DNA from: Calliopum simillimum
Taxonomy: Eukaryota; Arthropoda; Insecta; Diptera; Lauxaniidae
DNA length: 64,000 bases
Assembly (NCBI GenBank): GCA_951812925.1
Contig: OX638368.1
Coordinates: 113,049,309 to 113,113,308 of the forward strand
Reading direction: 5' to 3'
A program made the position numbers and the translations under genes. Shown in pieces: positions 23,298-33,682 of the stretch. Under the pieces are notes generated by a model. It saw only the letters and a list, made by a program, of their open reading frames with translations, made no database searches and was not told the DNA's origin. Numbering within the stretch: the first letter of the stretch is position 1; every line of letters begins with the position of its first letter.

Positions 23298-23997
23298 CCC
23301 AGTAAAATCTTCGTTTACATGTAATCGGTTGAGTAATCTAAAAAATTGTTTGCATCGATTACTTTCTGGGTTACATAAGGCATTATTTTAACACATGCAT
23401 GTCATTGGGCGTAATCGATTACCCTAATAAAACACTCGCTTACATGTAATCGATCAAGTAATCGAAAAAATTATTTGTATCGATTACTTTCTGGGTTACA
23501 AAGGCAATATTTTAGCATACGCATTTTATAAGGCGTAATCGATTACCCCAACAAAACATTCGATTACATGTAATCGATCGAGTAATCTAAAAAAATTATT
23601 TGTACTTTCTGGGTTATTTGTACTTTCCGGGTTACTTTTGCGTTACATAAGTACTAAATGAATGTAGTAGGACGTTATAGAAATATTTTGGATTCTGTTT
23701 TGGGCCAAAAGTTCATCAGAAGAACATTGTCTGAAAAATTATCTGTTTTACTATTTATTTCTTTTGAAAAATTAACAAATGTTAACGTCAAAATGACTTA
23801 AAAATCAAAAAATCTTGAGCAAAAAACTTTCGAAATTTATGTTCTCACATTACCTATTGCATTACATGTAATTGAAAAAGTATTTCATTATTTATTGCAT
23901 TACATGTAACATTTAAAATGTTTTAAGATTTTAGTAATGCGTTAGGTAATCAATTATCGTATAAGGCGCTACAAATTTATTAAAAAATTTTATTGGG
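23298..23997. mobile_element. TA-flanked MITE with 124-bp internal tandem repeats
   Basis: A 700-bp element with ends CCCAGTAAAAT and ATTTTATTGGG, flanked by TA on both sides (23296-23297 and 23998-23999). The other copy of the host element has the empty site AAGTAGGTATTTA (complement near 48434), proving insertion at TA. Inside, a 124-bp unit beginning ACATGTAATCGA recurs at 23318, 23442 and 23566. Ends and target suggest a Tc1/mariner-related MITE. It has no coding potential. Confidence 0.8.
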
Positions 23998-24639
23998 TAG
24001 ATATTTATGTATGCATATACCTGATTTATAATCTCTAAACCCTATTTAACATACATAACTAATTCATGAAGAAAACAATTATTTGCAATATGATCTTCCA
24101 CAAATAAAATAAATAAGAAGGATAACTTACTCGTTCTTATAGCGTTTCCTTTTCTCGATAAAATTTAACACTTTTTCTGCCTCGTGCGGTGGCTGTCTAA
24201 ATTTCATATTCCTTTCTAAAAAATGTTGCCCTCTAAATAGGTAAAATTGTTACAATTTGGGACTTTCTTAAATGACGGGGTGAGAATTTTGAAAGTTGAA
24301 TTTTAAAAAACAGGTGATATTGAAAGTTCTTTTTTGTTTTTACTAACAAACATGCAGTTTAATTGAAATTTATTAAATTAATAAAGAAATGTAAGCAATT
24401 GTGAGAGGAAATTTATTTTGCGACATAGGTTGAATTTTTTTGTTCCATTCTTTCTTAAAAATAGTCAACATTTTATAAGGGTGAGTACAAAACTAAAAAA
24501 AATTTACACTTCAAACAGGGTAATATTATTTTTGAAAAAGAAAACACTTTTAGAATACAATTACAATCATAACCCTTTTTTTGCAACATATCCAGTTAAT
24601 AATTCTAAATACCTCGAGAATATTGTCAAATGTATTTTC

Positions 24640-25545
24640 AACCTTTCCGCATCGATTGGTGCAATAAAAATTTTTCACCAAAATGGGCCTAAATCGGTCA
24701 CTTAGAGGGGTCGGGGACACCCCTGGTCATGTCCAAAATCTATTTTCGACCTTTCCCCATCGATTGATGCAATAAAATTTTTTCACCAAAATGGGCCGAA
24801 ATCGGTCACTTAGAGGGGTCGGGGACACCTCTGGTCATGTCTAAAATCTTTTTTCGACCTTTCCCCATCGATTGGTGCAGTAAAATTTTTTCACCAAAAT
24901 GAGCCCAAATCGGTCACTTAGAGGGGTCGGGGACACCTCTGGTCATGTCTAAAATCTTTTTCCGACCTTTCCCCATCGATTGGTGCAATAAAACTTTTTC
25001 ACCAAAATGGGCTGAAATCGGTCACTTAGAGGTGTCGGGGACACCCCTGGTCATGTCCAAAATGTATTTTCGACCTTTCCCCATCGATTGGTGCAATAAA
25101 ATTTTTTCACTAAAATGAGCCCACATCGGTCACTTAAAGGGGTCGGGGACACCCCTGGTCATGTCCAAAATCTATTTTCGACCTTTCCCCATCGATTGGT
25201 GCAATAACATTTTTTCACCAAAATGGTCCCAAATCGGTCACTTAGAGGGGTCGGGGACACCCCTCATCATGTCCAAAATGTATTTTCGACCTTCCCCCAT
25301 CGATTGGTGCAATAAAATTTTTTCACCAAAATGGGCCCAAATCGGTCACTTGGAGGGGTCGGGGACACCCCTGATCATGTCCAAAATGTATTTTCGACCT
25401 ATCCCTATCGATTGGTGCAATAAAATTTTTTCACCAAAATGGGCCCAAATCGGTCACTTAGAGGGGTCGGGGACACCTCTGGTCAAGTCCAAAATCTTTT
25501 TTCGATCTTTCCCATCGATTGGTGCTATAAATTTTTTTTACAACA
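24640..25545. repeat. 108-bp satellite array, right arm
   Basis: About eight units of the same 108-bp repeat as 22130-23165 but in the opposite orientation (TCGGTCACTTAGAGGGGTCG, then GGGACACC), so the two arrays form the stem of a potential giant hairpin. It ends at 25545, next to the CCAGTCACAGG and AAAACTTTTATGTGA tract that also borders the other arrays. Confidence 0.92.
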
Positions 25546-25692
25546 TTGGGTCTTTATTATACTCCAGTCACAGGAGCTTTTTTCAAGGTATTTTTTTCCC
25601 AAAAAAAAACTTTTATGTGACAAGATTTTATCAAAAACTTTCATGAAAAACTTTATAAAAGTTTTTGAAAAATTTATAGAATTGATGGACTA

Positions 25693-27559
25693 AGAGCCAG
25701 CGCTGACCCTTCTTATAGTATCAAAGCTGAATTTTTTTGTCGGTGTTCTTCTAGTAGTAGGTATGAACTTTTGTTCTAGTGAAATCCTGAGAGGTGGTGC
25801 CTTCGTGAGAAATCGGGTGCAAAAGGTCGAGAAAAATAGTTTTTTCCAAATATCTTGCTAACCGTTATATCTACAAAAAAATTTGGTTCCACAATTTTAT
25901 AGCTCGGCAAATTTTATATCGAAAAAATGGTGCACATTTTTTCCCACGTCCTATAGCTTAGGAGATATGGTCCAGTGAAATTGGACTTTCCGATCCAACA
26001 TATAAAATCCATTATTTTTTTTCTTTGAGTGGGTTTATTTTGTAGTTTCAAAGTATGCACAAAAATTCGAGACCGATTTCACTGTCGTACAAAAAGTTAT
26101 TCCGGCACAAAGGTCGAGGAAATTAGTATCTTGCTAACGCTTATTTCTATAAAAAAATGGTTTTCCACAATTTTATAGCGCAGAAAATTTCAAATCGAAA
26201 AATGGTGCAAATAATTTTCTTACGACCCACAGTTTATGAGATATCCTATTTTAAGGTATTTGCAGAATACAAGTGTTCACAGTAATATGAATGTTGATTT
26301 TGAAATTAATATAACTATGCCTTCGTCATAGTATCATGGCTGAATTTGTTTGTGAGTGTTTTTCCAATAGTGGGTACTAACCTTCGATTTAGTCAAACCA
26401 TGAGAGGTGGTGCCCTCGCGAGATATCGTTTGCGAAAGGTTGAGAATATCAGTTTTTGAATGATGATTTTGGAATTAATATAACTAAGCCTATTATGGCT
26501 GAATTTTTTTGTGGGTATTCTTCCAATAGTGGATACTAACCTTTGTTTTGATCAAACCATGAGAAGTGGTGCCTTCGTGAAATATCGGATGCGAAAGGTC
26601 GAGAAAATAAGTTTTTTGAATGTTGATTTGGAAATTAATATAACTACGCCTACGTCATAGTATCATGGCTGAATTTTGGTGTGGGTAATCTTCCAATAGC
26701 TTTTGTTTTAGTCGAACCATGAGATGTGGTGCCTTCGTGAAATATTGGGTGCGAAAGGTCGAGAAAATTAGTTTTTGAATGTTGATTTTGAAATTAATAT
26801 AACTATGCTTACGTCATGGTATCATGGCTGAATTTTTTGTGTGTATTCTTTTAAGAGTGGGTACTAACTTTTGTTTTAGTCAAACCGTGAGAGGTAGTGC
26901 CTTTGCGAGATGTCAGGTGCGAAAGGTCGAGAAAATCAAATCAAATTTCAAATTAATATTAATCAGCATTCATATTACTGTGAACACTTGTATGCTGAAA
27001 ATACCTTAAAGTAGGATACATCCTAAACTGTGGGTCGTAAGAAAATAATTTTCACCATTTTTTGATATAAAATTTTCTGTGGAGAACCATTTTTTTGTAG
27101 AAATAAGCGTTAGAAAGATACTAATTTTCTCGACCTTTGTGCCGGAATATCTTTTTGTACGACAGTGAAATCGGTCTCGAATTTTTGTGCATACTTTGAA
27201 ACTACAAAGTAAACCGACTAAAGAAAAAAAATGATGGATTTTATATGTTGGATCGGAAAGTCCAATTTCACTGGACCATATCTCCTAAACTATAGTTTGT
27301 ACGAAAACAATTTGCACCACTATTTCGATATAAAGTTTGCTGAGCTACAAAACTGTGGAACCAAATTTTTTTGTAGATATAACAGTTAACGAGATTTTTG
27401 AAAAAAACTGTTTTTCTCGACCTTTAGCACCCGATATCTCACGAAGGCACCACCTCTCAGGATTTCTCTAGAACAAGAGTTCATACCTACTATTGGAAGA
27501 ACACCCACAGAAAAATTCAGCTTTGATACTATAAGGGGGGTCAGCCAAGCGCTGGCTCT
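25693..27559. mobile_element. Large palindromic element with internal tandem repeats
   Basis: The termini AGAGCCAGCGCT (25693) and AGCGCTGGCTCT (27559) are complementary, and the arms stay complementary over several hundred bases (for example GAGAGGTGGTGCCTTCGTGA near 25790 with TCACGAAGGCACCACCTCTC near 27440). The middle (about 26280-26940) holds four partial tandem copies of a 150-170-bp segment starting TGTTGATTTTGAAATTAATA, each carrying a version of the GGTGGTGCCTTCGTGA tract from the arms. No target duplication could be fixed. It truncates the gag-protease gene to its right. Confidence 0.7.
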
Positions 27560-29065
27560 CCGTCTATGAGTTTTATGGCTAGGAGCCATTCTAAAAGTGA
27601 TAAGTACCTCAATATACCGTAATTCGGTATACTTACCACAAGAATTTTTAATTAAACTGATTGGACTGCCAGTGTCAAAAAGAGAAAAAAAATCATCAAA
27701 ACTTGCATTTCCTCCTGAATTCACATCAAAAGTTATACTCACTAAATTAAAGGCACTCATTACTGTTGAATTTTCTTGATCTCCGTCTTCATTTAGAACT
27801 GCAACTTGTGTCTCGGTCTTCAATATTTTCCTCGGATTTTTACATTCTCGATGATTATGTCCCATTTGCCAACATCGAAAACAGGAACCATTCTGTCGAA
27901 GCGGAAATGGACAGTTTGATTTAAAATGCCCAGACTGTGAACAATTGAAGCACTTTACGATGTTGTCAACATTTGTTTTATTAATTATGTTCCTAGAAGC
28001 TGCAGGACGAATAGTTTCAGACATTCCCAGTGGGGAACGGCGACCAACTGTAGTTGTTCCAGAAGAAGGTGGTTGCAAATATTTTTGTTGATAACGGGTA
28101 ATAAGCCGTTTTAACTCTTCAGTAGTGCGAGCTCCCAAGAGCAAATTGACATTAGCAACATTAGCTTTTATACCATCGATAATAAAGTCAATAACTTCAG
28201 TCTCGCTTATATCAGATCTTTTTGCGATCGACTGCATTATCAACACATAGCTATGTAGAGATTCTTCATTTTTTTTCCAAAATCGATGAGATAACATCTC
28301 ATAAACATCTCGTCGAGATACCGCAGCATCAAATTCGTCAATTAGCGCTTGTTTCAGTTCAGAAAAATTTAGAGCACGCGTTGCCCTGAGAAATATGCGA
28401 GCAGTTCCCGAAAGAGAACGACGCAAGCTTAAAAATTTGAACTGCTCTTCAGCATTAATTGAAAGCATTATTTGCTCAAACTCTCGCAAAAAATCGTGAA
28501 CTGAGTGCCCCATTTCGTCTCCACTAAATTTAGGTATAGCGTGTTCAATATCAGTGAAGTCTGTTTTGCGCCCACTTTCACGGCATGACATAGTTGTGAC
28601 TGCATTCAGCTCTAAAACTTCTTTTCGTTGTCTTAACTTTATAAGCTCTTCAGAGTCAGTCAAATTATGGGCACCAATAGTAGAAACGGCATCAATATTG
28701 GCAACAATTGGTCGGAAAACGGTGGCATCAGCAGCAGCAGTAGAGACATATGGTGGAACACAAACAGCAGCAGGCCGAACTTCATTTTCGGCAACAATTT
28801 GTTGGTTAACGGCATCAGCAGCAGTAGAGACGTCTTGCGGAATAGAGGCATTCGAAACTTCATTTTCAACAACTATTTGTCGGATAACACCATCAGCAGC
28901 AGCAACAGTAGAGGCATCTTGTGGAGCATAATTTTCCATGTGAACATTTTCAGCTAAATATCCAGTATATAGGCGCTTAAGCTGCGCCATTGTCGCTGTT
29001 TCTGGAAACTCAACATTTAAAGCAATAAGAGCTTCCACAAGCTCTTGTCTTGTAACTTGAGACAT
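27560..29065 (-). pseudogene. LTR-retrotransposon gag-protease fragment
   Basis: Minus-strand frame from ATG 29063-29065 (MSQVTRQELVEALIALN). The N-terminus resembles a SAP-like helix pair. A retrotransposon Gag domain follows (HSVHDFLREFEQIMLSINAE, later FRFWKKNEESLHSYVL-type sequence), then two CCHC knuckles (CFNCSQSGHFKSNC and CFRCWQMGHNHREC). An aspartic protease starts with FSLFDTGSPISLIKN. The frame runs on to 27386, but from 27559 leftwards the sequence is the neighbouring palindrome, so protease is cut and reverse transcriptase and integrase are absent here. The family is probably Ty3/gypsy-like, judged from CCHC pairs and DTGSP, without pol to confirm. There are few inactivating changes within the surviving part. 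Confidence 0.8.
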
Positions 29066-29277
29066 TTTTTTTTTTTTAATAATTGACAAAAAAAAAATAA
29101 AATTAATTATATGAAGCAACCCCACATCTGAGTTGAAAACAATGTTTTTAGTTGAGCTTTTTTCAATCGAATGAAGTTTTTTATTTATTTTTTAAATTAA
29201 GAATCAAATACAAATTGATCATTAAATATTAAAATAATTAAAGTGAATACATATACAGTGCTTACAAACATGACAGC
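29066..29277. other. Leader-side spacer of the gag fragment
   Basis: AT-rich sequence upstream of the minus-strand gag. No primer-binding site or LTR end is recognisable. Confidence 0.3.
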
Positions 29278-29308
29278 TACTAAGCGAACTTTTGTTAGGC
29301 CCTCCGTA
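29278..29308. mobile_element. Isolated mariner terminal repeat
   Basis: CTACTAAGCGAACTTTTGTT, then AGG and CCCTCCGTA, is the inverted partner of the mariner terminus at 33683-33714 (TACGAGGGTCCTAACAAAAG, then TTCGCTTAGTAG) with a few changes. It ends in TA at 29307-29308, the mariner target. The rest of a mariner is not present on its left side. Confidence 0.7.
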
Positions 29309-30247
29309 CATTAGGTTTCACACAAAATATAGATACGTTAGTCAAACTAAAGACAGCTTTGAAACTTTCTTTTAAAAGCAACCTGACCATTGCACGAATC
29401 CATACACAACGGAATAATACAGTAGCTATTTACAAAGGCAAACTTTTGACTCTAATTTCCGAACTATCCAATTTACAAATTACTGAATTATCAACAGGAG
29501 CAACTGCAGAAAAAATAAACATAATAAAGAGCATGAATGAAAGTTATGCTTGGACCATTTTTAAAAATGTATTAAATTTAAAAACCACATTATTCGCGCT
29601 TCAATCAAAAACAATAACCGAGGCAATAAATTTAGCACTAGAACTAGAGAAAAAAATTAAAAAACTAGCAACCAACTTCTCCATTACAGAAGTAACAATT
29701 TCTCCAATAACAAGAACAATTCTAGCCAGACATGTAATAATTGCAATTGTAAAGGCAATTTGTCACAAAACCACAGATATACTCCAAATAAAAATAATCA
29801 AAGGCGAAATAACAGCAACCGAAATAACAACAACAGAAACAACAACCGAAATAATAATAATTGGAACAACAATCGAAATACCACTAATTGGAACGGTAAC
29901 AGTCGGAATAACATCAATAGAAACAACGATAATCAAAATAATAACCGGAACCGAAACAACCACCAGGTCCAAATAGTAAATGGACAGGGAAACGAGAATG
30001 GCTCGGGGGCCACTCAGCAACCTTCGGAAAGCCAACACTAAGAAGAAATATTTTTAAATTATCTGCACATTTAACCAAACTCATATGTGCACAAAATAAT
30101 AAAACACTAACATTTTTAATTGATACCGGAGCAGAGATTTCAATCTGCAAAAATGAATATTTAAATGATTTAGATTTAATACAGAAGATAAATGCAAATT
30201 AACAGGCATTACAAAAGATGAAGTTGATTCACTTGGGCAACATATTT
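29309..30247 (+). pseudogene. Ty3/gypsy gag (middle and end) and start of protease
   Basis: A Gag segment with HTQRNNTVAIYKGKLLTLI and SMNESYAWTIFKN is followed by an Asn-rich tail (frame changes near 29700 and continues in 29760-30041) and then protease with TLTFLIDTGAEISIC. The layout and motifs fit insect gypsy-type elements. The Gag N-terminus is missing here, replaced at 29308 by a mariner end, and the protease is cut at 30247 by the transposon that follows. A stop (TAA) also lies near 30200. Its missing pieces appear at 32393-32436, 33129-33470 and 33531-33682. Confidence 0.75.
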
Positions 30248-30498
30248 GAGCCCTTGATTTTGAAAGTGGTAGAAGTCATATATATCTATATTTAGAGTTT
30301 TGCATTTTAAAGGATTAAAAAATATTTTTGTTTTATGGAATAAGATTTTTCGACAGTAAAGTAGTACCAACAAACAAGTATTTATTATGATTGTGAAAGA
30401 TATAACCATACCTAAAAGGAAATGTGGTTTTGAAAGGTTATAATGACTTATACCACTTTCAAAATTAACTGCATAACTTTATAAATGACTTCACACCA

Positions 30499-32151
30499 TC
30501 AATAAAACATCTTATATGTAGCATTTTTTTGAAATCTGATCCTTTGTATTTTTAGCCAAGACACATCTTCTCCATTGGTGTTTTTCTTTCTGTTATTCGT
30601 TGATTCTTTAAGTTCTTGTGTCGAAATGAAATCTTTCTGAGCCATTTGTACTACCAAAAATGGGGTTTTCTTTTTACATAATTCTATTAAATTATAATAA
30701 TGCTCAGGAATGTATAAATTGTTCGATTTTTTAATTTTAATTTCTATCAAACCAAAATCGCGATCATTTGGCAAAAAAGAATGGCCGGATACCAGAAATT
30801 TATGATCAATTGTTTCAACATTATTATCAGATGACTGAGCAATTCTTAACCATATTAAAGCTATGTTAATGTTACGATTTTGTCCTGAACAGGCATCACT
30901 GTAATCTATGACATGTTTTTGAGTGGTGATGTCCCGAATGTGCTTTAAGATGCAGGACGCAACTTCCTGCGATCCTCTTGAGGCGATTGTTTCATCCCAT
31001 ACATACATTTTAGCATTTTCATTGTGGAAATTATGAAACCCTAAATTGTATACATACATGTTGCTCTTATAGTAAGCTACCGAAACAGAAAGTTTTGGAT
31101 AAGGAAGTGCTTTTTGTAGGTCAAATGTGAATCTGTAATATTCACTCGGGTTATATTTTGCTATTTGTATATCATCTCTTAAACTTCTTCTAGCCTGTTC
31201 GGCACTGTTAAGATGTGAATCATGAATTTCCATAAGATGCAACTTCTCGTCTTCATTTCTGGATGCTTTTATTTTTAAATTAAGCGAATCACACTTTTGG
31301 CACGTGTCTTTACGAGGAGTTTGAAAACTTAAGTTGAACTCCGTATTGAATATTTTCCTGTAAGTCCACTCCTTCACACGTGATGTGTTATTATTTTTAT
31401 CACATTTTTCCACATACAGCTCATACATTTTTCGAATATCTAAGTCAGAACTTAGATACTTTCGACCAGAAGTGTGATGTGATATCGTGTAATGGCTCTC
31501 ACATGCTGGAAAACTCAGAATATGTTCTCATACCACTTTAATTTTTTCTTCATCTGTTTTTCTAGATGAACCAGCCATTTTGCCACGACCATCCGTTCCA
31601 GGTGTTTTAGCATTTAAGGCACGGCTTAGTCTTCCGTTAGATATTTTGAAAGTATCCAAAAAAAAAAGTTTTGCAAACAGAAACTTCTGAATTCCTTACA
31701 TTTATATGAAACTTAAAACTACATTTTCTCATATATCCTTCGTGATTTCTCGATCTTCTTTGTTTTATCTATTGTTTTCGAACTAAACCATACAGAACCA
31801 AATTCTGTTTTTCGAAGCTTGCTAGTTTCCAAAAAGAATCAAAATTAGCTTTCCTGTCTTCATATCCGATTTTCATATTCATTTTTCTTATATTTTGTGA
31901 ATAATTTCGTTGATTTCGTGTCCTGTTTCTTTTTTTCATGTTGCCGTCTTCCATTTGTAAGGGTTCCAAATGCACTTTTAAAGTATGAAATGATTCATCT
32001 GAAGACGATATTATTCTTATTCGTTTCCATTTATTAGCAGCATTACCTATACCTCTTCGCCGTATAATGTCTAAAATATACATACTATAAATAGTACGGT
32101 TTTACTTTAAAACGATTACTTGATCATACCTGAACCGCTGTCTGAAGACAT
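30499..32151 (-). pseudogene. Sola-like (DUF7869-type) transposase, degraded
   Basis: Read on the minus strand from ATG 32149-32151. Exon 1 (32130-32151) joins exon 2 (from 32070) after a 59-base intron. The N-terminal part (32070-31769) contains FDSFWKLASFEKQNLVLYGL. Frame breaks and stops fall between 31770 and 31430. The main surviving frame is 31428-30499, about 309 residues. It has a cysteine pair (CQKCDSL) and acidic candidates for catalysis in RFTFDLQKALPYPKL, DYSDACSGQNRN and FLPNDRDFGLIE. This family is widespread in insect genomes, but I infer rather than know the catalytic triad. The gene cannot give a full protein as written. Confidence 0.65.
32071..32129 (-). other. 59-bp intron in the Sola-like transposase
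   Basis: On the minus strand the interval starts GTATGATC and ends TATTTTAG. Joining the flanks gives ATG TCT TCA GAC AGC GGT TCA G/AC ATT ATA CGG, which reads on into the long N-terminal frame. The length is typical of the smallest fly introns. Confidence 0.75.
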
Positions 32152-32436
32152 TAGAAAATAACGAATTATTTTGCCAAACTTTGTGAACAGAATGACTTAT
32201 ACCACTATCAAAAAAAACAATACCTGTATTTTGTTAAACAGTCAAAAAGTAAACTCATTTTATTGAGCTAATTTTGATGGCATACTGCAAATCACTTCAG
32301 ATTATGTTATTTTATTAAGATTTGATAAGTAATAGCTGATAAAGTAGATTTTTTAAATTTTTGACTTATACCACTTTCAAAATCAAGGGCTCATTTAACC
32401 TTATGCTTAGGAAAAGACAGATTGACAAACATATTT

Positions 32437-33128
32437 GAGGAGGTCCATAACAAAACGCAATAAGTCCATTTTTGGATTTTGCGGATTTTACGACTGTATT
32501 CAATTCTACGTATTGAAATCTATGTAAACATTGTTATAAAACACACCAGGCGTCAATAATTTTACTTTTATTCAATATCAAAAATAGTGGTTCAGACCAA
32601 AATGACACATTTCCAAATTTATGCATTAAACAACTTCGATATACGAGTATAAGTGAAAAATCAATTATAAAAATTTATTTCATTGTTATGCTAACCCTAT
32701 AATAAAAATAAATTTTTTTTGTTACGGTAACTCTTCAAGAACTGAGGGGGTCCAGAACGAAACGGAATAATTCCATTTTTCAAGTTTTTAAATTTGTTGA
32801 CTGAATTCAATCCTACACATTAAAATCTATGTAAATATTGTCTTAAAACATAACAAGGGCCAATTATTTCACCGTTATTCAACACCAAAAGTAAGAATTA
32901 CTATGTGACGGATCAAAACGCAACATTTCCAAATTTGTAACCTAAATAACTTTAAAGTTAATTGCCAGATTAATTAATTTATTTATGATTTGTACTATCC
33001 CTAGAACCCTTTTATAACACAACAACTGTTTTTAAAAAAATATATATCTAACTAAATTTAATTACTTTTGTGCGTTTGTCCAAAAAATTGTTAAGATGGA
33101 TTTATTGCGTTTAGTTATGGTCCTCCTC
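32437..33128. mobile_element. Sola-like MITE with ATTT target duplication
   Basis: A 692-bp non-coding element in the same gypsy protease. Ends are GAGGAGGTCCATAACAAAAC and its complement (GTTATGGTCCTCCTC at the right), flanked by ATTT at 32433-32436 and 33129-33132. From about 32748 (GAGGGGGTCCAGAACGAAAC) the left-hand 310 bp is repeated in diverged form, so the element contains an internal tandem duplication of its own end. GAG termini and the ATATTT target equal those of the element at 30248. Confidence 0.75.
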
Positions 33129-33470
33129 ATTTCATATAGCTGATGAAAATTTTCCAATATCAACAGATGGAATTTAGGAAGTAACTTTTTCATCAAATAT
33201 GCATGTAAAATTGACTACGAAACTATGACAATCTCCATAAATTTAAAGAATATGGAATGCATCGTACCAATGGTCACGGAACCACCATCACAGAACGAGT
33301 ACAGAATACCCCCAAGATCTGAAGTAATTTTTCCAATAAAATTAAATGTACAAGAAGATAGTCTAATTTTAAATCAAGAATTGACACAAGGCGTATTTTT
33401 AGCAAACACAATTGAGGAGTGGCCGTACCAAAGGGCCTAAGTACCATTTCGAGGCAAAAGTAGTGTTATA
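33129..33470 (+). pseudogene. Gypsy protease C-terminus and linker
   Basis: The frame resumes after the MITE: ENFPISTDGI then a stop, FIKYACKIDYETMTISINLK, MECIVPMVTEPPSQNEYRIP, ending near EEWPYQRA and a stop at 33440. These are the usual sequences between protease and reverse transcriptase in insect gypsy elements. It belongs to the same gene as 29309-30247. No reverse transcriptase follows, so pol is lost. Confidence 0.65.
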
Positions 33471-33530
33471 ATGTGAAACGGGTGGCATTTTGTTAGAAAT
33501 AAATTAAATTGTTTCAATTTAGAATTAATT

Positions 33531-33682
33531 TTGGAAACCATCCCCATTTTTTCAGGTGTCCAGAAAGATCTAAATGCATTTTTGACAATTGTTGAAATAA
33601 TTCACGGCACATACTCTGCAGAAGATAAGAAAAAATTGTTGAATTTGGTACTCAATGTCAAACTAAGTGCAAATGTTAGAAC
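33531..33682 (+). pseudogene. Gypsy Gag N-terminal fragment, out of order
   Basis: The frame METIPIFSGVQKDLNAFLTI ... LLNLVLNVKLSANVRT matches the N-terminal part of a gypsy-type Gag and ends at the TA where a mariner begins (33683). It lies downstream of the protease although it should precede the Gag middle at 29309, so the block is permuted or represents a second, head-to-tail copy. Confidence 0.6.

Larger units (their letters stand above)
21782..25684. mobile_element. Foldback element with 108-bp satellite arms (copy 1)
   Basis: Each end consists of an AAAAGTTTTT-type palindromic tract, then a conserved stretch with TTCAGTGACTGAAG (left) or its partner near 25563-25572, then an array of 108-bp satellite units. 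The left array (22130-23165) and the right array (24640-25545) are inverted relative to each other around a central region (23166-24639). This resembles Drosophila Foldback or Galileo elements, whose long inverted repeats also contain internal tandem repeats, though no sequence relationship is shown. A second copy in the opposite orientation lies at 46762-50526. The left edge near AGACCTT is supported by that copy. The right edge is lost against the next palindrome. Confidence 0.7.
30248..32392 (-). mobile_element. Sola-like DNA transposon with ATTT target duplication
   Basis: A 2145-bp element inserted in the gypsy protease. Ends are a near-perfect 31-bp inverted repeat starting GAGCCCTTGATTTTGAAAGT and the flanking duplication is ATTT (30244-30247 and 32393-32396). 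It carries one transposase-like gene on the minus strand. Four-base target duplications and this protein type suit the Sola superfamily. That assignment is from memory of the group and needs a profile search. Confidence 0.7.

Noticed and set aside
22130..25545. CRISPR-like spaced repeats
   Set aside because: The repeats are contiguous 108-bp satellite units without unique spacers, in a eukaryotic transposon context.
28554..28957. Plus-strand Ser/Ala-rich frames opposite the minus-strand gag
   Set aside because: They are mirror translations of the low-complexity Gag linker.
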